Assembly: GCA_002403515.1 (NCBI GenBank)
Contig: DHHZ01000126.1
Location: forward strand, 1 to 27,159
Direction: 5' to 3'
Source of the DNA: Legionellales bacterium UBA4759
Lineage (GTDB): Bacteria; Pseudomonadota; Gammaproteobacteria; Legionellales; Legionellaceae
DNA length: 27,159 bases
Made by a program: the position numbers and the translations under genes. How positions within the stretch are numbered: the stretch's first letter is position 1; the number at the start of each line of letters is the position of its first letter. Shown here piece after piece: positions 1 through 7,600 of the stretch. A model generated the notes under the pieces. It did no database searches. It worked only from the letters and a program-made list of their open reading frames with translations, and was not told the origin of the DNA.

Positions 1-289
1 TATCCAAAACCAACATCACATGATGGGTGTCGTAATTCATGGACATGGGCTCTCCGACCCATCTGGGGCCGGCCAAAGCAAACACAAGCAATGTCCAAAT
101 ACCAACCCAATGCCAAAACCAAGGGATATTAGGGGCATGTTGATGAATAGAATCTTGTGAGAGCCACTTGTCAAAAAATGGTACTCGTAATGCGGATTGA
201 TATTTAACCTCGACTGGCTTACACCATCGATAAATCAAAAAAGGGATTATGCATAAAATAAGCAACCAGGGTTGACTAAAATCATACAT
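1..289 (-). CDS. BatA-like VWA-domain membrane protein, N-terminal part (partial)
   Basis: This gene is cut by the window edge; about 96 N-terminal codons are present. I translated it by hand from the reverse strand. It begins MYDFSQPWLLILCIIPFLIY, a hydrophobic first membrane segment. A second hydrophobic stretch (WVGIWTLLVFALAGPRW) follows near residues 70-85, and then VMLVLD, where the first strand of a von Willebrand factor A domain should begin. This two-helix arrangement before the VWA domain, with an A-x-PRW motif, is typical of BatA/Aerotolerance-type proteins. The ATG follows directly on the DUF4381 stop codon (TAG then ATG), so the two are almost certainly co-translated. The MIDAS residues (DxSxS) lie outside the window and cannot be checked. 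The product probably sits in the inner membrane with its VWA domain in the periplasm and works with the upstream MoxR ATPase (inference from family). Confidence 0.85.
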   Translation of the reverse strand, partial: MYDFSQPWLLILCIIPFLIYRWCKPVEVKYQSALRVPFFDKWLSQDSIHQHAPNIPWFWHWVGIWTLLVFALAGPRWVGEPMSMNYDTHHVMLVLD

Positions 290-763
290 CTACTTGGGCC
301 TCTGTTGTTTAATCCATTGGTGCGCTACTCTAAATCCTTGAGAAATATCATCCTTGTAATAAGATTGATACAACACGTTTTTAAATAATTTTTCACAATC
401 TTCAATGTGGATATTCGAGGAAGTCGCTTTTAAAAAGTTTAACCAGTCATCACCATGCAATCCTGCCACCATTTGCCGTGGATAATAATGCAATGCAGCA
501 CGCTTCAAAGTCCTAGCAATTTTTTGTAAAGCATAATTTGCACGTTTATCACGCTTATATTCTTTTTCAACCGCTTTAATTTCTTTAATAAATTGGCGGC
601 GAATTAGAAAATTATCAAAGTATTTCATCCAAGCATTTAATAAATACAAAAACACCAAGCCCAAAAACATAAGCATCCACCATCCTGGTGCAAACGGCCA
701 TGGATCAACGTTTTCCGGTACATGAATATCCCTTAATTGTTGCAAAACTGAAGCATCAACCAC
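290..763 (-). CDS. DUF4381 family membrane protein of the MoxR/Bat cluster
   Basis: A 157-residue protein. The N-terminus carries the family hallmark LRDIHVPENVDPWPFAPGWW, followed by one transmembrane helix at about residues 28-46. The rest is a basic, helical domain that should be cytoplasmic. The start codon is GTG at 763-761, and a good ribosome-binding site (AAGGAG) lies five bases upstream, so this start is well supported even though it overlaps the end of the DUF58 gene by 8 bp. The family has no established biochemical activity. It is found between DUF58 and VWA genes in MoxR/Bat clusters, exactly as here, and is thought to belong to a membrane-anchored co-chaperone assembly. The gene is intact and of normal length. 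Family assignment is confident; role is inference from neighbourhood. Confidence 0.85.
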   Translation of the reverse strand: MVDASVLQQLRDIHVPENVDPWPFAPGWWMLMFLGLVFLYLLNAWMKYFDNFLIRRQFIKEIKAVEKEYKRDKRANYALQKIARTLKRAALHYYPRQMVAGLHGDDWLNFLKATSSNIHIEDCEKLFKNVLYQSYYKDDISQGFRVAHQWIKQQRPK

Positions 764-1712
764 GTAAACTCCTTAACAAACTTTGACGAACCAACAATGA
801 TAAATCGGTTTCAACAGAACAAGCATAATAAGGTACACGAATTTTATTGGCGATTTGTTGCCATTTGGCCATATTATCTTCACAAAAATGCGCATAGTTT
901 TGAAAACTTGTCGATGTTTGCAAATTTAGAGTTTTAACTGCTTGTCCATTTGAAATGGGATAAACACCATATTCAGAAATTCCTTGCTCTAAAATATCCG
1001 TCACATGATATAAAATCATATCATGATGTAATCTTAACTCGAACAGATACGGTTGAATGATGGAAGGATCATCGTACCAGTCACTAATCATCAAAATCAA
1101 GGTGCCGGGTTTTAAAGTTTTATTCAGCTCTTGTAAGGCTCTTAGAAATTGTGTTGAACTTTTTTCATTCGACCAATCATTCCACGCCTTATCATGATAT
1201 TGACTTGTGGCATTACTTGCTGACTTTAAAAAATTAATCAATGTTTGATTATGGGCGTGGGGCAACCATAAAGAACGCATAGCCATCGAAGTTAACATTC
1301 CACCGACTCTATCCCCATGTGTTTTTGCAGTCCAGGCCAATAAACCCGCCAATTTGGTTGCTAGCACTGATTTTAAACACACACGTGTTCCAAAAAACAT
1401 TGTCGGAGACATATTTAATAAAATTAAAACGGGGCGCTCTTTTTCAACTTCAAATACTTTAACATGTGGCTTATGCGTTCTGGCAGTTACGCGCCAATCC
1501 ATTAAACGTACATCATCTCCTGGGAAATAATTTCTTGTTTCCACATAATCCATACCCCGGCCACGAATTTTAGATTTTTGCAGCATCGCGCCTTCGATAG
1601 AACGCATGCGGGGATATTTTTGTTTAGACACGAGTTTTTGCAAGGCCAGCAATTCTTGCAAGCTGACCTCGAAACAAGACGTGGTATTTTCTTTTAAGTT
1701 AAAGCTACCCAT
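756..1712 (-). CDS. DUF58 domain protein (VWA-like), MoxR partner
   Basis: A 318-residue protein of the DUF58 family. The signature is clear: RGRGMDYVETRNYFPGDDVR then DWRVTARTHKPHVKVFEVEKE at about residues 51-91, followed by a VWA-like Rossmann fold beginning RPVLILLNMSPTMFFG. In this fold the usual D-x-S-x-S metal site reads N-M-S-P-T, so the first acidic residue is Asn, as in many DUF58 proteins. No membrane segment is visible, so it is probably cytoplasmic. The start overlaps the moxR gene by 19 bp and has no strong ribosome-binding site, which suggests translational coupling to moxR. DUF58 proteins are taken to be adaptors or substrates of MoxR ATPases; a specific target cannot be read from this sequence. 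Confidence 0.88.
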   Translation of the reverse strand: MGSFNLKENTTSCFEVSLQELLALQKLVSKQKYPRMRSIEGAMLQKSKIRGRGMDYVETRNYFPGDDVRLMDWRVTARTHKPHVKVFEVEKERPVLILLNMSPTMFFGTRVCLKSVLATKLAGLLAWTAKTHGDRVGGMLTSMAMRSLWLPHAHNQTLINFLKSASNATSQYHDKAWNDWSNEKSSTQFLRALQELNKTLKPGTLILMISDWYDDPSIIQPYLFELRLHHDMILYHVTDILEQGISEYGVYPISNGQAVKTLNLQTSTSFQNYAHFCEDNMAKWQQIANKIRVPYYACSVETDLSLLVRQSLLRSLRG

Positions 1713-2668
1713 CGTATTAATTCATCAATCAATTGTTCTGGTTGAATCCCTTCGGCTTCTGCTTCAAATGTTAATAATAAGCGATGCCGTAAAACATCAT
1801 GTAAAATTGCATGAATATCTTCAGGTGTAACAAAATCTCTGCCTGCCAGCCATGCATGTGCTTTTGAACATCGATCGAGGGCAATTGTGGCTCGAGGGCT
1901 TGCACCAAAACGAATCCATTGTGACAAAGGAGAATCCATGTATTTTTCAGGCGTACGTGATGCGACCACCAAATCTATCATGTACTGTGTTAAATCTGGA
2001 CTTGTGAAAACGTCTAGAACTTCTTTTCTTGCTTGAAAAAGTGTGGCCTGAGAAAGTACTTGAGTGGGTGGCGACATTGCAAGGCTTTGATTTTTTGCTT
2101 CCTGCCGAGCCAATTCAAGAATTTGTGCTTCAACCTCAGCATTTGGATAATCCACCTTCACATAAAGTAGAAATCTATCCAGCTGCGCCTCAGGAAGTGG
2201 GTAAGTACCTTCTTGTTCAATCGGGTTTTGTGTTGCCATCACTAAAAACAATTCGGGCAAGGGGTAGGTTTTGGAACCTATGGTAATTTGTCTTTCTGCC
2301 ATTGCCTCTAATAGGGCCGATTGCACTTTGGCTGGGGCACGATTAATTTCATCGGCCAAAACCAAATGATGAAATAAAGGGCCTGGTAAAAAAGCAAAAC
2401 TCCCATTTTCTGGATGAAAAACATCTGTACCCGTTAAATCACCTGGCAATAGATCTGGGGTAAATTGAACCCGATGAAACTTGGCTTCAATGCCATGAGC
2501 CAGGGCTTTGACCATGCGGGTTTTGGCAAGACCTGGCGCACCCTCTACTAAAAGGTGACCATCAGCCAATAATGCAATTAATAAACGCTCAGTTAAATGT
2601 TCTTGTCCAAGAATTTGGGTATTTAAATATTGTTTTAAATAGCTCAATTGTTCTTGTGTTTTACTCAT
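1694..2668 (-). CDS. moxR: MoxR family AAA+ ATPase
   Basis: A 324-residue AAA+ ATPase. Walker A is GAPGLAKT at residues 43-50. Walker B is LVLADE ending at D106-E107, followed by INRAPAKVQSALLEAMAE, which is diagnostic of the MoxR branch. Sensor 1 falls in VMATQNPIEQEGTYPLPEAQ, and the C-terminal lid matches AAA_lid_2. MoxR proteins are cytoplasmic chaperone-like ATPases that work with VWA-domain proteins in maturing or activating complexes; the DUF58, DUF4381 and BatA-like genes directly downstream are the expected partners. The start lies 2 bp after the stop of the cold-shock-domain gene, so the five genes read as one operon. All catalytic motifs are present. Which complex it serves is not visible from the sequence. 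Confidence 0.93.
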   Translation of the reverse strand: MSKTQEQLSYLKQYLNTQILGQEHLTERLLIALLADGHLLVEGAPGLAKTRMVKALAHGIEAKFHRVQFTPDLLPGDLTGTDVFHPENGSFAFLPGPLFHHLVLADEINRAPAKVQSALLEAMAERQITIGSKTYPLPELFLVMATQNPIEQEGTYPLPEAQLDRFLLYVKVDYPNAEVEAQILELARQEAKNQSLAMSPPTQVLSQATLFQARKEVLDVFTSPDLTQYMIDLVVASRTPEKYMDSPLSQWIRFGASPRATIALDRCSKAHAWLAGRDFVTPEDIHAILHDVLRHRLLLTFEAEAEGIQPEQLIDELIRWVALT

Positions 2669-2670
2669 AA

Positions 2671-2958
2671 CTATTCACTTCTTCTTGTTTTTCTCACACG
2701 CTTAGGACCAATAATCATGACATCATCAGCTTGCAATCCTTTACGACCTGTGACTAAGACAAAATTCACTTTGACGCCGTCTTGTAAAAAACGGTAATCG
2801 CCACCACGAATTGCTGCCGCATGAAAAAAGTATTCATTGTCATCGGCAATAATAAAACCAAAACGTTTTTTTCTATCAAAAAATTTGATAACACCGTCTT
2901 TACGTTGTTTTGGTTTGAACCAATTCTTAATTCTTTGAATAATGTTGAAAATACTCAT
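2671..2958 (-). CDS. Cold-shock-domain protein with basic N- and C-terminal extensions
   Basis: A 95-residue protein. Residues from about 21 on (DGVIKFFDRKKRFGFI) match the start of a cold-shock domain, with an RNP1-like RFGFI and an RNP2-like EYFFHAAAI, so single-stranded RNA or DNA binding is likely. It differs from classic CspA (about 70 residues): a 20-residue basic, amphipathic leader (IIQRIKNWFKPKQRK) precedes the domain and a basic tail (KRVRKTRRSE) follows. The ATG has a good ribosome-binding site (GAGGGT). It is the first gene of the run that continues into moxR two bases downstream, so it may be co-expressed with the Bat cluster. No function beyond nucleic-acid binding can be claimed. 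Confidence 0.85.
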   Translation of the reverse strand: MSIFNIIQRIKNWFKPKQRKDGVIKFFDRKKRFGFIIADDNEYFFHAAAIRGGDYRFLQDGVKVNFVLVTGRKGLQADDVMIIGPKRVRKTRRSE

Positions 2959-3156
2959 TAAAAATTTACCCTCATTTTCTTATAACAAGTCGTTGAATTC
3001 ATCTAGCTTAACATGTCAAAAGACCATGAGACAATCTTTAAACTAGCTCCCCAAAATCATGCCACATTTTTTCAAACTTGAAAATCCTATGTTCTACTGG
3101 AATTTTTGGCCTAAAATAGGGTATCATGTGCAACAATTTTAATATTTATTGTTTTT

Positions 3157-3987
3157 ATGATTAATCAAATTAAACTATTTTGGCATTATTTATTACCCAA
3201 ATATCTCTTAACTCGATTGGCTGGATTCCTCGCCAATTGCAATATTGTATGGTTAAAAAATTACCTCATTCAAGATTTCGTAAAAAAATATCCCGTGAAT
3301 ATGCAAGAGGCTTTAGAAACAAATCCTCTGGCTTATGAAAATTTTAATGCTTTTTTTACTCGTCATCTCAAAGCAGATGCACGCCCAATAGCATCCAATC
3401 GCTTTGTAAGCCCAGCAGATGGTTATATTAGCCAAGGTGGTCGGCTTCAAAAAGACAAGCTGTTGCAAGCCAAAGGCATTTATTACACAGTCACGCAGCT
3501 TTTAACCTGCCCTGATGAAGCACAAAAATATGATGATGGCGACTTTCTCACCATTTATTTATCGCCCAAAGACTATCACCGCATTCATATGCCTGTATCA
3601 GGAAGATTAGTCAAGCAAACCTATGTGCCAGGGACATTGTATTCTGTTCAACCTTTCACAACAGAACATATTCCAGGATTATTTTCGCGTAATGAACGGT
3701 TGGTTTTACATTTTGAAACTGATTTTGGTCCCATGGCACTTATTCTGGTTGGTGCAACCATTGTAGGATGTATTGGCACAACTTGGGATGGCGACATTCC
3801 AAGACAAAATAAAATTCATGAAAAAACATTGGATACGCCTATTGAACTAAACAAAGGCGCTGAATTGGGCTACTTCAAGTTAGGCTCTACTGTAATTATG
3901 GTTTTTCCAAAACAAGCCAATATCCAATGGCAAAGAGCTTTAACCAATGGCGATAGTATCCAATTGGGGCAAGTGCTCGCTGATTAA
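3157..3987 (+). CDS. psd: Phosphatidylserine decarboxylase proenzyme
   Basis: The enzyme converts phosphatidylserine to phosphatidylethanolamine at the inner membrane, the last step in making the main bacterial phospholipid. The 276-residue proenzyme has the self-cleavage motif LGST at 242-245; cleavage before Ser244 would create the pyruvoyl cofactor. The Asp and His motifs of the maturation triad are in SPADGYI (about 84-90) and DYHRIHMP (about 139-146). Length and layout match the prokaryotic type I family. No Shine-Dalgarno sequence precedes the ATG; the upstream bases are AT-rich, ending in five Ts, and include a weak 6-bp inverted repeat (AACAAT and ATTGTT), so translation initiation may be unusual. 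The gene stands alone on the plus strand, and its TAA shares a TTAA tetranucleotide with the stop of the convergent small gene. Confidence 0.96.
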   Translation: MINQIKLFWHYLLPKYLLTRLAGFLANCNIVWLKNYLIQDFVKKYPVNMQEALETNPLAYENFNAFFTRHLKADARPIASNRFVSPADGYISQGGRLQKDKLLQAKGIYYTVTQLLTCPDEAQKYDDGDFLTIYLSPKDYHRIHMPVSGRLVKQTYVPGTLYSVQPFTTEHIPGLFSRNERLVLHFETDFGPMALILVGATIVGCIGTTWDGDIPRQNKIHEKTLDTPIELNKGAELGYFKLGSTVIMVFPKQANIQWQRALTNGDSIQLGQVLAD

Positions 3988-4193
3988 TTATTTTGGGGAT
4001 ACTCCGGTAAACTATAATTACCTGCATCTAGAATTGGACTTTCTTTTTGTGAAGGTATATTGGCTGGAGCCCCACTACTATCGCTACTATCGCTACTATC
4101 GCTATTATCGCTACCATCGCTATCTTGTGCATAAGAGGTCAAAGAGCTCCCCAGGATAAAAATTAAACCAACCCATTTCAGATGATGGCGCAT
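3984..4193 (-). CDS. Small secreted Ser/Asp-repeat protein
   Basis: A 69-residue protein that I cannot assign to a family. It begins with a signal peptide (MRHHLKWVGLIFILGSSLTS then YAQ), with likely cleavage after YA-Q or nearby. The mature part opens with an acidic SDGSDNSDSSDSSDSSG repeat encoded by a 9-bp tandem repeat, then a Pro-rich tail ending LPEYPQNN. A strong ribosome-binding site (AAGGAG) six bases before the ATG makes it a real gene. It begins 3 bp after the stop of the GNAT gene, so the two are probably co-transcribed. There is no lipobox Cys. The mature product is about 46 residues, strongly acidic and probably disordered in the periplasm or outside the cell. Function unknown. 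Confidence 0.7.
   Translation of the reverse strand: MRHHLKWVGLIFILGSSLTSYAQDSDGSDNSDSSDSSDSSGAPANIPSQKESPILDAGNYSLPEYPQNN
4081..4125. repeat. 9-bp tandem repeat inside the Ser/Asp coding region
   Basis: Five consecutive 9-bp units starting tcgcta can be read on the plus strand (tcgctacta, tcgctacta, tcgctatta, tcgctacca, tcgctatct). On the coding (minus) strand each unit gives a Ser-Ser-Asp or Ser-Asp-Asn/Gly triplet. The unit is a multiple of three, so copy-number changes would lengthen or shorten the acidic tract without a frameshift. Confidence 0.9.
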
Positions 4194-4196
4194 ATT

Positions 4197-4688
4197 TTAC
4201 TCCTTAAAATTAATTACCATTAAATAATCATCATAATATTGCCCATCAGTCCAGGTTGAATTTTTTTCAATACCATAGGTTTCAAAGCCCAATCGCTCAT
4301 ATAAACTAAAAGCACCCTGATTGGTTGTGATGCAAGCTAAATAACAAAGTCTTAAATTTTTTTGGGCTTGATCTAATACATGTTTCATTAATTGCCTTGC
4401 AAGACCTTGTCCTTGAAAAGCAGGCTTAGTATAAACGCCCCAAATTTCGCCTTTGTGCTGTTGCTTCACTAATGTTTTTGGGCTCAAACAAACTGTTGAA
4501 GTCAATTGACCATCAATGAATAATCCATAAATTAAATTTTCACTCAATATATCTTGCCATTGTTTAGGGGTTCTTTGTTGTTCTTCGTCATATGAAGATG
4601 AGTAATTTTGTGGAAACCCCCTAAGAGCCTCAAGACGAACTTGCTTCCAAAGCAAGGCATCATCTGGCGTTAAAAGTCGTATATCCAT
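4197..4688 (-). CDS. GNAT family N-acetyltransferase
   Basis: A GNAT-fold acetyltransferase that should transfer acetyl from acetyl-CoA to an unknown amine. The acetyl-CoA binding motif A is visible as EIWGVYTKPAFQGQGLARQL (Q-x-x-G-x-A), with the C-terminal motif B region NQGAFSLYERLGFETYG. The longest reading frame starts eight codons upstream, but the internal ATG at 4688 (MDIRLLTPDDA) has a GAGG eight bases before it and matches where GNAT domains normally begin, giving 163 residues. It lies between tRNA-Leu and the small Ser/Asp-repeat gene on the same strand. No terminator is visible after the tRNA, so read-through from the tRNA promoter is possible. Substrate unknown; an antibiotic-resistance or RimI-type role cannot be distinguished. 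Confidence 0.85.
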   Translation of the reverse strand: MDIRLLTPDDALLWKQVRLEALRGFPQNYSSSYDEEQQRTPKQWQDILSENLIYGLFIDGQLTSTVCLSPKTLVKQQHKGEIWGVYTKPAFQGQGLARQLMKHVLDQAQKNLRLCYLACITTNQGAFSLYERLGFETYGIEKNSTWTDGQYYDDYLMVINFKE

Positions 4689-4819
4689 TCTAAAAACCTC
4701 ATCTATAATCATCTAAATTGAGTATAGCTAACTTTTTTAAAATTGGTGTGATTCGTTAAAGATAAGAAAATAATGTGAATAATTGAGAAATAAATTGAAG
4801 TTTTTGACCAAAGAACATA

Positions 4820-4906
4820 TGGTACCGAGAAGAGGACTCGAACCTCCACGGGGTTTCCCCCACTAGCACCTGAAGCTAGCATGTCTACCAATTCCACCAC
4901 CTCGGC
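4820..4906 (-). tRNA. tRNA-Leu (anticodon CAG)
   Basis: An 87-nt class II tRNA with an encoded CCA end. The 5' acceptor strand GCCGAGG pairs with TCTCGGT before A-CCA (G-U pairs at both ends). The D-arm includes GAATTGGTAGAC. The anticodon stem GCTAGC/GTGCTAG carries loop TTCAGGT with anticodon CAG, reading leucine CTG codons. A long variable arm (GGGGGAAACCCC) confirms the leucine class, and the T-arm has TTCGAGT. An ORF crossing it is a shadow. Confidence 0.96.
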
Positions 4907-4916
4907 ATTGCCAGCA

Positions 4917-4945
4917 ACATTAACCTGCTTATTGCAAATTGTCAA
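4917..4945 (-). promoter_or_regulatory. Sigma-70 promoter of tRNA-Leu
   Basis: On the minus strand a perfect -35 box TTGACA (4945-4940) is separated by 17 bases from TAATGT (4922-4917). The predicted start near 4910 is only a few bases before the mature tRNA 5' end at 4906. The position makes this the tRNA promoter. Confidence 0.75.
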
Positions 4946-4961
4946 TTGCTGGCGACAAAAC

Positions 4962-6362
4962 TTATTTGACCAAATCTGGTCCTAACATATTTTTAGGTTG
5001 TACATATTCATCAAACTGCTCAGCCGTTAATAGTTTTAAGGCTACTGCTGCCTCTTTTAAGGTAGAGTTGTCATGATGTGCTTTTTTAGCAATTTTTGCT
5101 GCATTGTCATAACCAATATGCTGATTGAGCGCAGTGACCAACATCAAGGACTCGTTTAAATGTCTTTGAATCACAGGCAAGTTTGGCTCTAAACCTTCCA
5201 CACAATATTTTTGGAAGGACATGCAGGTATCTTTTAAAAGAACAGCTGAATGCAAGAAATTAAAAATAATAACAGGCTTAAATACATTCAATTCGAAATT
5301 GCCCTGGCTTGCCGCAAAACTTACAGCCACATCATTTCCCATGACTTGTGCACAAACCATGGTCATGGCTTCTGCTTGAGTGGGATTAACTTTACCCGGC
5401 ATAATCGAAGAGCCTGGTTCATTTTCTGGTAACAACAACTCACAAAGACCACTGCGTGGACCCGACCCCATCCATCGCAAGTCATTGGCAATTTTCATCA
5501 ATGCACAAGCCAATGTTTTCATAGCGCCATGTGCCATAACTAAAGGTTCATGCGAAGCCAATGCCGCAAATTTGTTCTCAGCAGATACAAAAGGCAGTTT
5601 GGTTAATTTTGCAATGTGAGCTGCTGCTTTATTAGCAAATTCGGGATGGGTATTTAAACCGGTTCCTACAGCGCTTCCCCCGATGGCAAGTTCATACAAT
5701 TCATGTAAAACTTCATCTAAGCGAAATATACATGCATCTAATTGTGCAACATAACCAGAAAATTCCTGACCTAGAGTCAATGGCACGGCATCTTGTAAAT
5801 GGGTACGCCCAATTTTAATAATGTCTTTGAACTCCGTCATCTTCTTAGCCAAACCATCACGCAAAAAGCGCACAGCAGGAATTAATTCATTATGAATCTC
5901 AAGAGCTGCTGCAATGTGCATTGCGGTTGGGAACGTGTCATTGGAAGATTGCGACATATTCACATGATCATTAGGGTGAATGGGGGATTTGGTACCAAAT
6001 GGCTGACCTGCCATTTGATTGGCACGATTAGAAATCACTTCGTTGACATTCATATTCGACTGTGTGCCACTACCTGTTTGCCATACTTTTAAAGGAAACT
6101 CATCATCCCATTGACCCTGAATCACTTCTTCCGCAGCTTTTACAATTAAATCTGCTTTGTCTTTTGGTAGCTTGCCAATTTCACAATTTGCCAGTGCAGC
6201 TGATTTTTTTAACTGCCCAAAAGCATGAATGACTTGTAAAGGTATCAGGTCATGACTGATGGCAAAATGGTGTAAAGAACGCTCAGTTTGTGCGCCCCAC
6301 AATTTATCGGCGGGAACCTCTATCGGTCCCATGCTATCGGTTTCAATTCGAGTCGATGTCAT
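4962..6362 (-). CDS. fumC: Class II fumarate hydratase (fumarase C)
   Basis: This cytoplasmic TCA-cycle enzyme interconverts fumarate and L-malate. It is the iron-free, oxygen-stable class II type. The superfamily signature GSSIMPGKVNPTQAEAM is present, with further active-site blocks SGTQSNMNVNEVI, PNDHVNMSQSSND and GRTHLQDAVPLTLGQE. The longest ORF begins at a TTG five codons upstream, but that codon lies inside the ribosome-binding site (GGAGA) of the ATG at 6362, which starts MTSTRIETDSMGPIEVPADK as in other FumC proteins. This gives 466 residues, the usual length. The gene is divergent from rsmE. Nothing is unusual about the protein. Confidence 0.97.
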   Translation of the reverse strand: MTSTRIETDSMGPIEVPADKLWGAQTERSLHHFAISHDLIPLQVIHAFGQLKKSAALANCEIGKLPKDKADLIVKAAEEVIQGQWDDEFPLKVWQTGSGTQSNMNVNEVISNRANQMAGQPFGTKSPIHPNDHVNMSQSSNDTFPTAMHIAAALEIHNELIPAVRFLRDGLAKKMTEFKDIIKIGRTHLQDAVPLTLGQEFSGYVAQLDACIFRLDEVLHELYELAIGGSAVGTGLNTHPEFANKAAAHIAKLTKLPFVSAENKFAALASHEPLVMAHGAMKTLACALMKIANDLRWMGSGPRSGLCELLLPENEPGSSIMPGKVNPTQAEAMTMVCAQVMGNDVAVSFAASQGNFELNVFKPVIIFNFLHSAVLLKDTCMSFQKYCVEGLEPNLPVIQRHLNESLMLVTALNQHIGYDNAAKIAKKAHHDNSTLKEAAVALKLLTAEQFDEYVQPKNMLGPDLVK

Positions 6363-6391
6363 GTTATATTTCTCCAAAAATAAGTTTTAAC

Positions 6392-6419
6392 ATATTACCA
6401 TCTTCGTGATAGGCTTCAA
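6392..6419 (-). promoter_or_regulatory. Possible fumC promoter
   Basis: On the minus strand TTGAAG (6419-6414) and TAATAT (6397-6392) are spaced by 16 bases, about 30 bases upstream of the fumC start. The boxes are imperfect, so this is only a candidate. Confidence 0.4.
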
Positions 6420-6442
6420 ACAATTAAATAAGAGATAATCTC

Positions 6443-7174
6443 ATGCGTTCTACCCGAATTTATCACCCTGAAATTTTAAAAAATGGTGAAAAAACCTGGC
6501 TATCGAATGAATCTAGTCATCATCTATTAAATGTCTTGCGCTTTAAAGAGCAAGAACAATTCACTTTGTTTGATGGTCATAATCACGAATACCAAGTTTG
6601 TATTACGAGCATTCAAAAAAAACGTGTTGAATGTCAGGTTATACAATCACAAGATGTTTCACGTGAATCCAATTTACCACTTCATCTTGCTCAAGGCATC
6701 TCCAAGGGGGATAGAATGACATTTAGCCTGCAAAAAGCGGTGGAACTTGGCATAACAGAATATACCCCATTATGGACACAGCATGCGGCTTTCAAATGGG
6801 ATAAAGAATTGAATGAAAAAAAAATGCAACAATGGCAAGCTATCATTATCTCTGCTTGTGAGCAATCTGGCCGTAACACCATCCCCAAGCTCAACCCCAT
6901 AATCCATTTTAAAGACTTTATTCAAACACATCAAAATGCCAATCGCTTATTACTAGAACCCACCCAAGGTGTGCATTGGCAAAAATTAAATTGGCAAAGT
7001 GATTTGAGTACAACGCTTTTAATTGGTCCCGAGGGTGGATTTAGTGAACATGAAATCCAAGAAGCCCTGGCTCATCAATACCAAGGGCTGACCTTAGGAC
7101 CTCGAATACTCCGGACTGAAACTGCCGTGATAGCCGCCCTTACCCTTTTGCAAGCCATCAAAGGAGATTTTTAA
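6443..7174 (+). CDS. rsmE: 16S rRNA m3U1498 methyltransferase RsmE
   Basis: RsmE methylates N3 of U1498 in 16S rRNA, in the decoding region of the 30S subunit, using S-adenosylmethionine. The 243-residue protein begins MRSTRIYHPEI, has an N-terminal PUA-like domain, and ends with the SPOUT trefoil-knot signature: LLIGPEGGFSEHEI then LTLGPRILRTETA. The basic block LAQGISKGDRMTFSLQKAVE and ELGITEYTPLWTQH are also typical of the family. The start has a GAGA ribosome-binding site and lies opposite fumC across an 80-bp divergent region. The gene is complete and of normal length. Confidence 0.95.
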   Translation: MRSTRIYHPEILKNGEKTWLSNESSHHLLNVLRFKEQEQFTLFDGHNHEYQVCITSIQKKRVECQVIQSQDVSRESNLPLHLAQGISKGDRMTFSLQKAVELGITEYTPLWTQHAAFKWDKELNEKKMQQWQAIIISACEQSGRNTIPKLNPIIHFKDFIQTHQNANRLLLEPTQGVHWQKLNWQSDLSTTLLIGPEGGFSEHEIQEALAHQYQGLTLGPRILRTETAVIAALTLLQAIKGDF

Positions 7175-7249
7175 TCTAGCTCCTTACAAATATTTCAGGT
7201 AAAATAATTTCACACGAAATATGTCAAACTCTAAACAAAGGTGAAAATA

Positions 7250-7576
7250 ATGAGTGCACATGTTAAACAAATTTCTGATACTTCTTTTGAACAAGATGTG
7301 TTAAATAGCGAAAAACCAGTTATTTTAGATTTTTGGGCTGAATGGTGCGGTCCATGTCGCGCGTTGGGACCCATTTTTTCAGAAGTTTCTGAAACCCATC
7401 ACGACAAAATCAATTTTGTTAAAATGAATATTGATGAAAACCAAAGAACTCCTGCCAAATATGGCGTTATGAGCATCCCAACTTTAATCATTTTCAAAAA
7501 TGGTGAAATTAAAGCCACCCGTATGGGATTAATGTCAAAATCTGAATTAAGCGCTTTCATCGATAGCAATATTTAA
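7250..7576 (+). CDS. trxA: Thioredoxin
   Basis: A general cytoplasmic protein-disulfide reductase kept reduced by thioredoxin reductase. The active site WCGPC has cysteines at 33 and 36, and the cis-proline loop reads SIPTLIIF. A longer frame opens at GTG 7241, but the ribosome-binding site AAAGGTG overlaps that GTG and points to the ATG at 7250, giving 108 residues, close to the length of E. coli TrxA. Its place directly before rho matches the conserved gammaproteobacterial trxA-rho order. The fold core DFWAEWCGPCRALGPIFSE is standard. No visible oddity. Confidence 0.95.
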   Translation: MSAHVKQISDTSFEQDVLNSEKPVILDFWAEWCGPCRALGPIFSEVSETHHDKINFVKMNIDENQRTPAKYGVMSIPTLIIFKNGEIKATRMGLMSKSELSAFIDSNI

Positions 7577-7600
7577 TTAACCTTCAAATAATTAAAATTT

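Noticed and set aside
3131..3156. AT-rich inverted repeat (AACAAT/ATTGTT) just before psd as a regulatory hairpin
   Set aside because: Only six AT-rich pairs; too weak to separate from chance in such AT-rich sequence.
4081..4125. Tandem repeat as a CRISPR array
   Set aside because: Units are 9 bp with no spacers and lie in frame within a coding gene.
4709..4945. 78-codon minus-strand ORF across the tRNA-Leu
   Set aside because: It reads through the tRNA gene and its promoter; the apparent protein is translated tRNA sequence.
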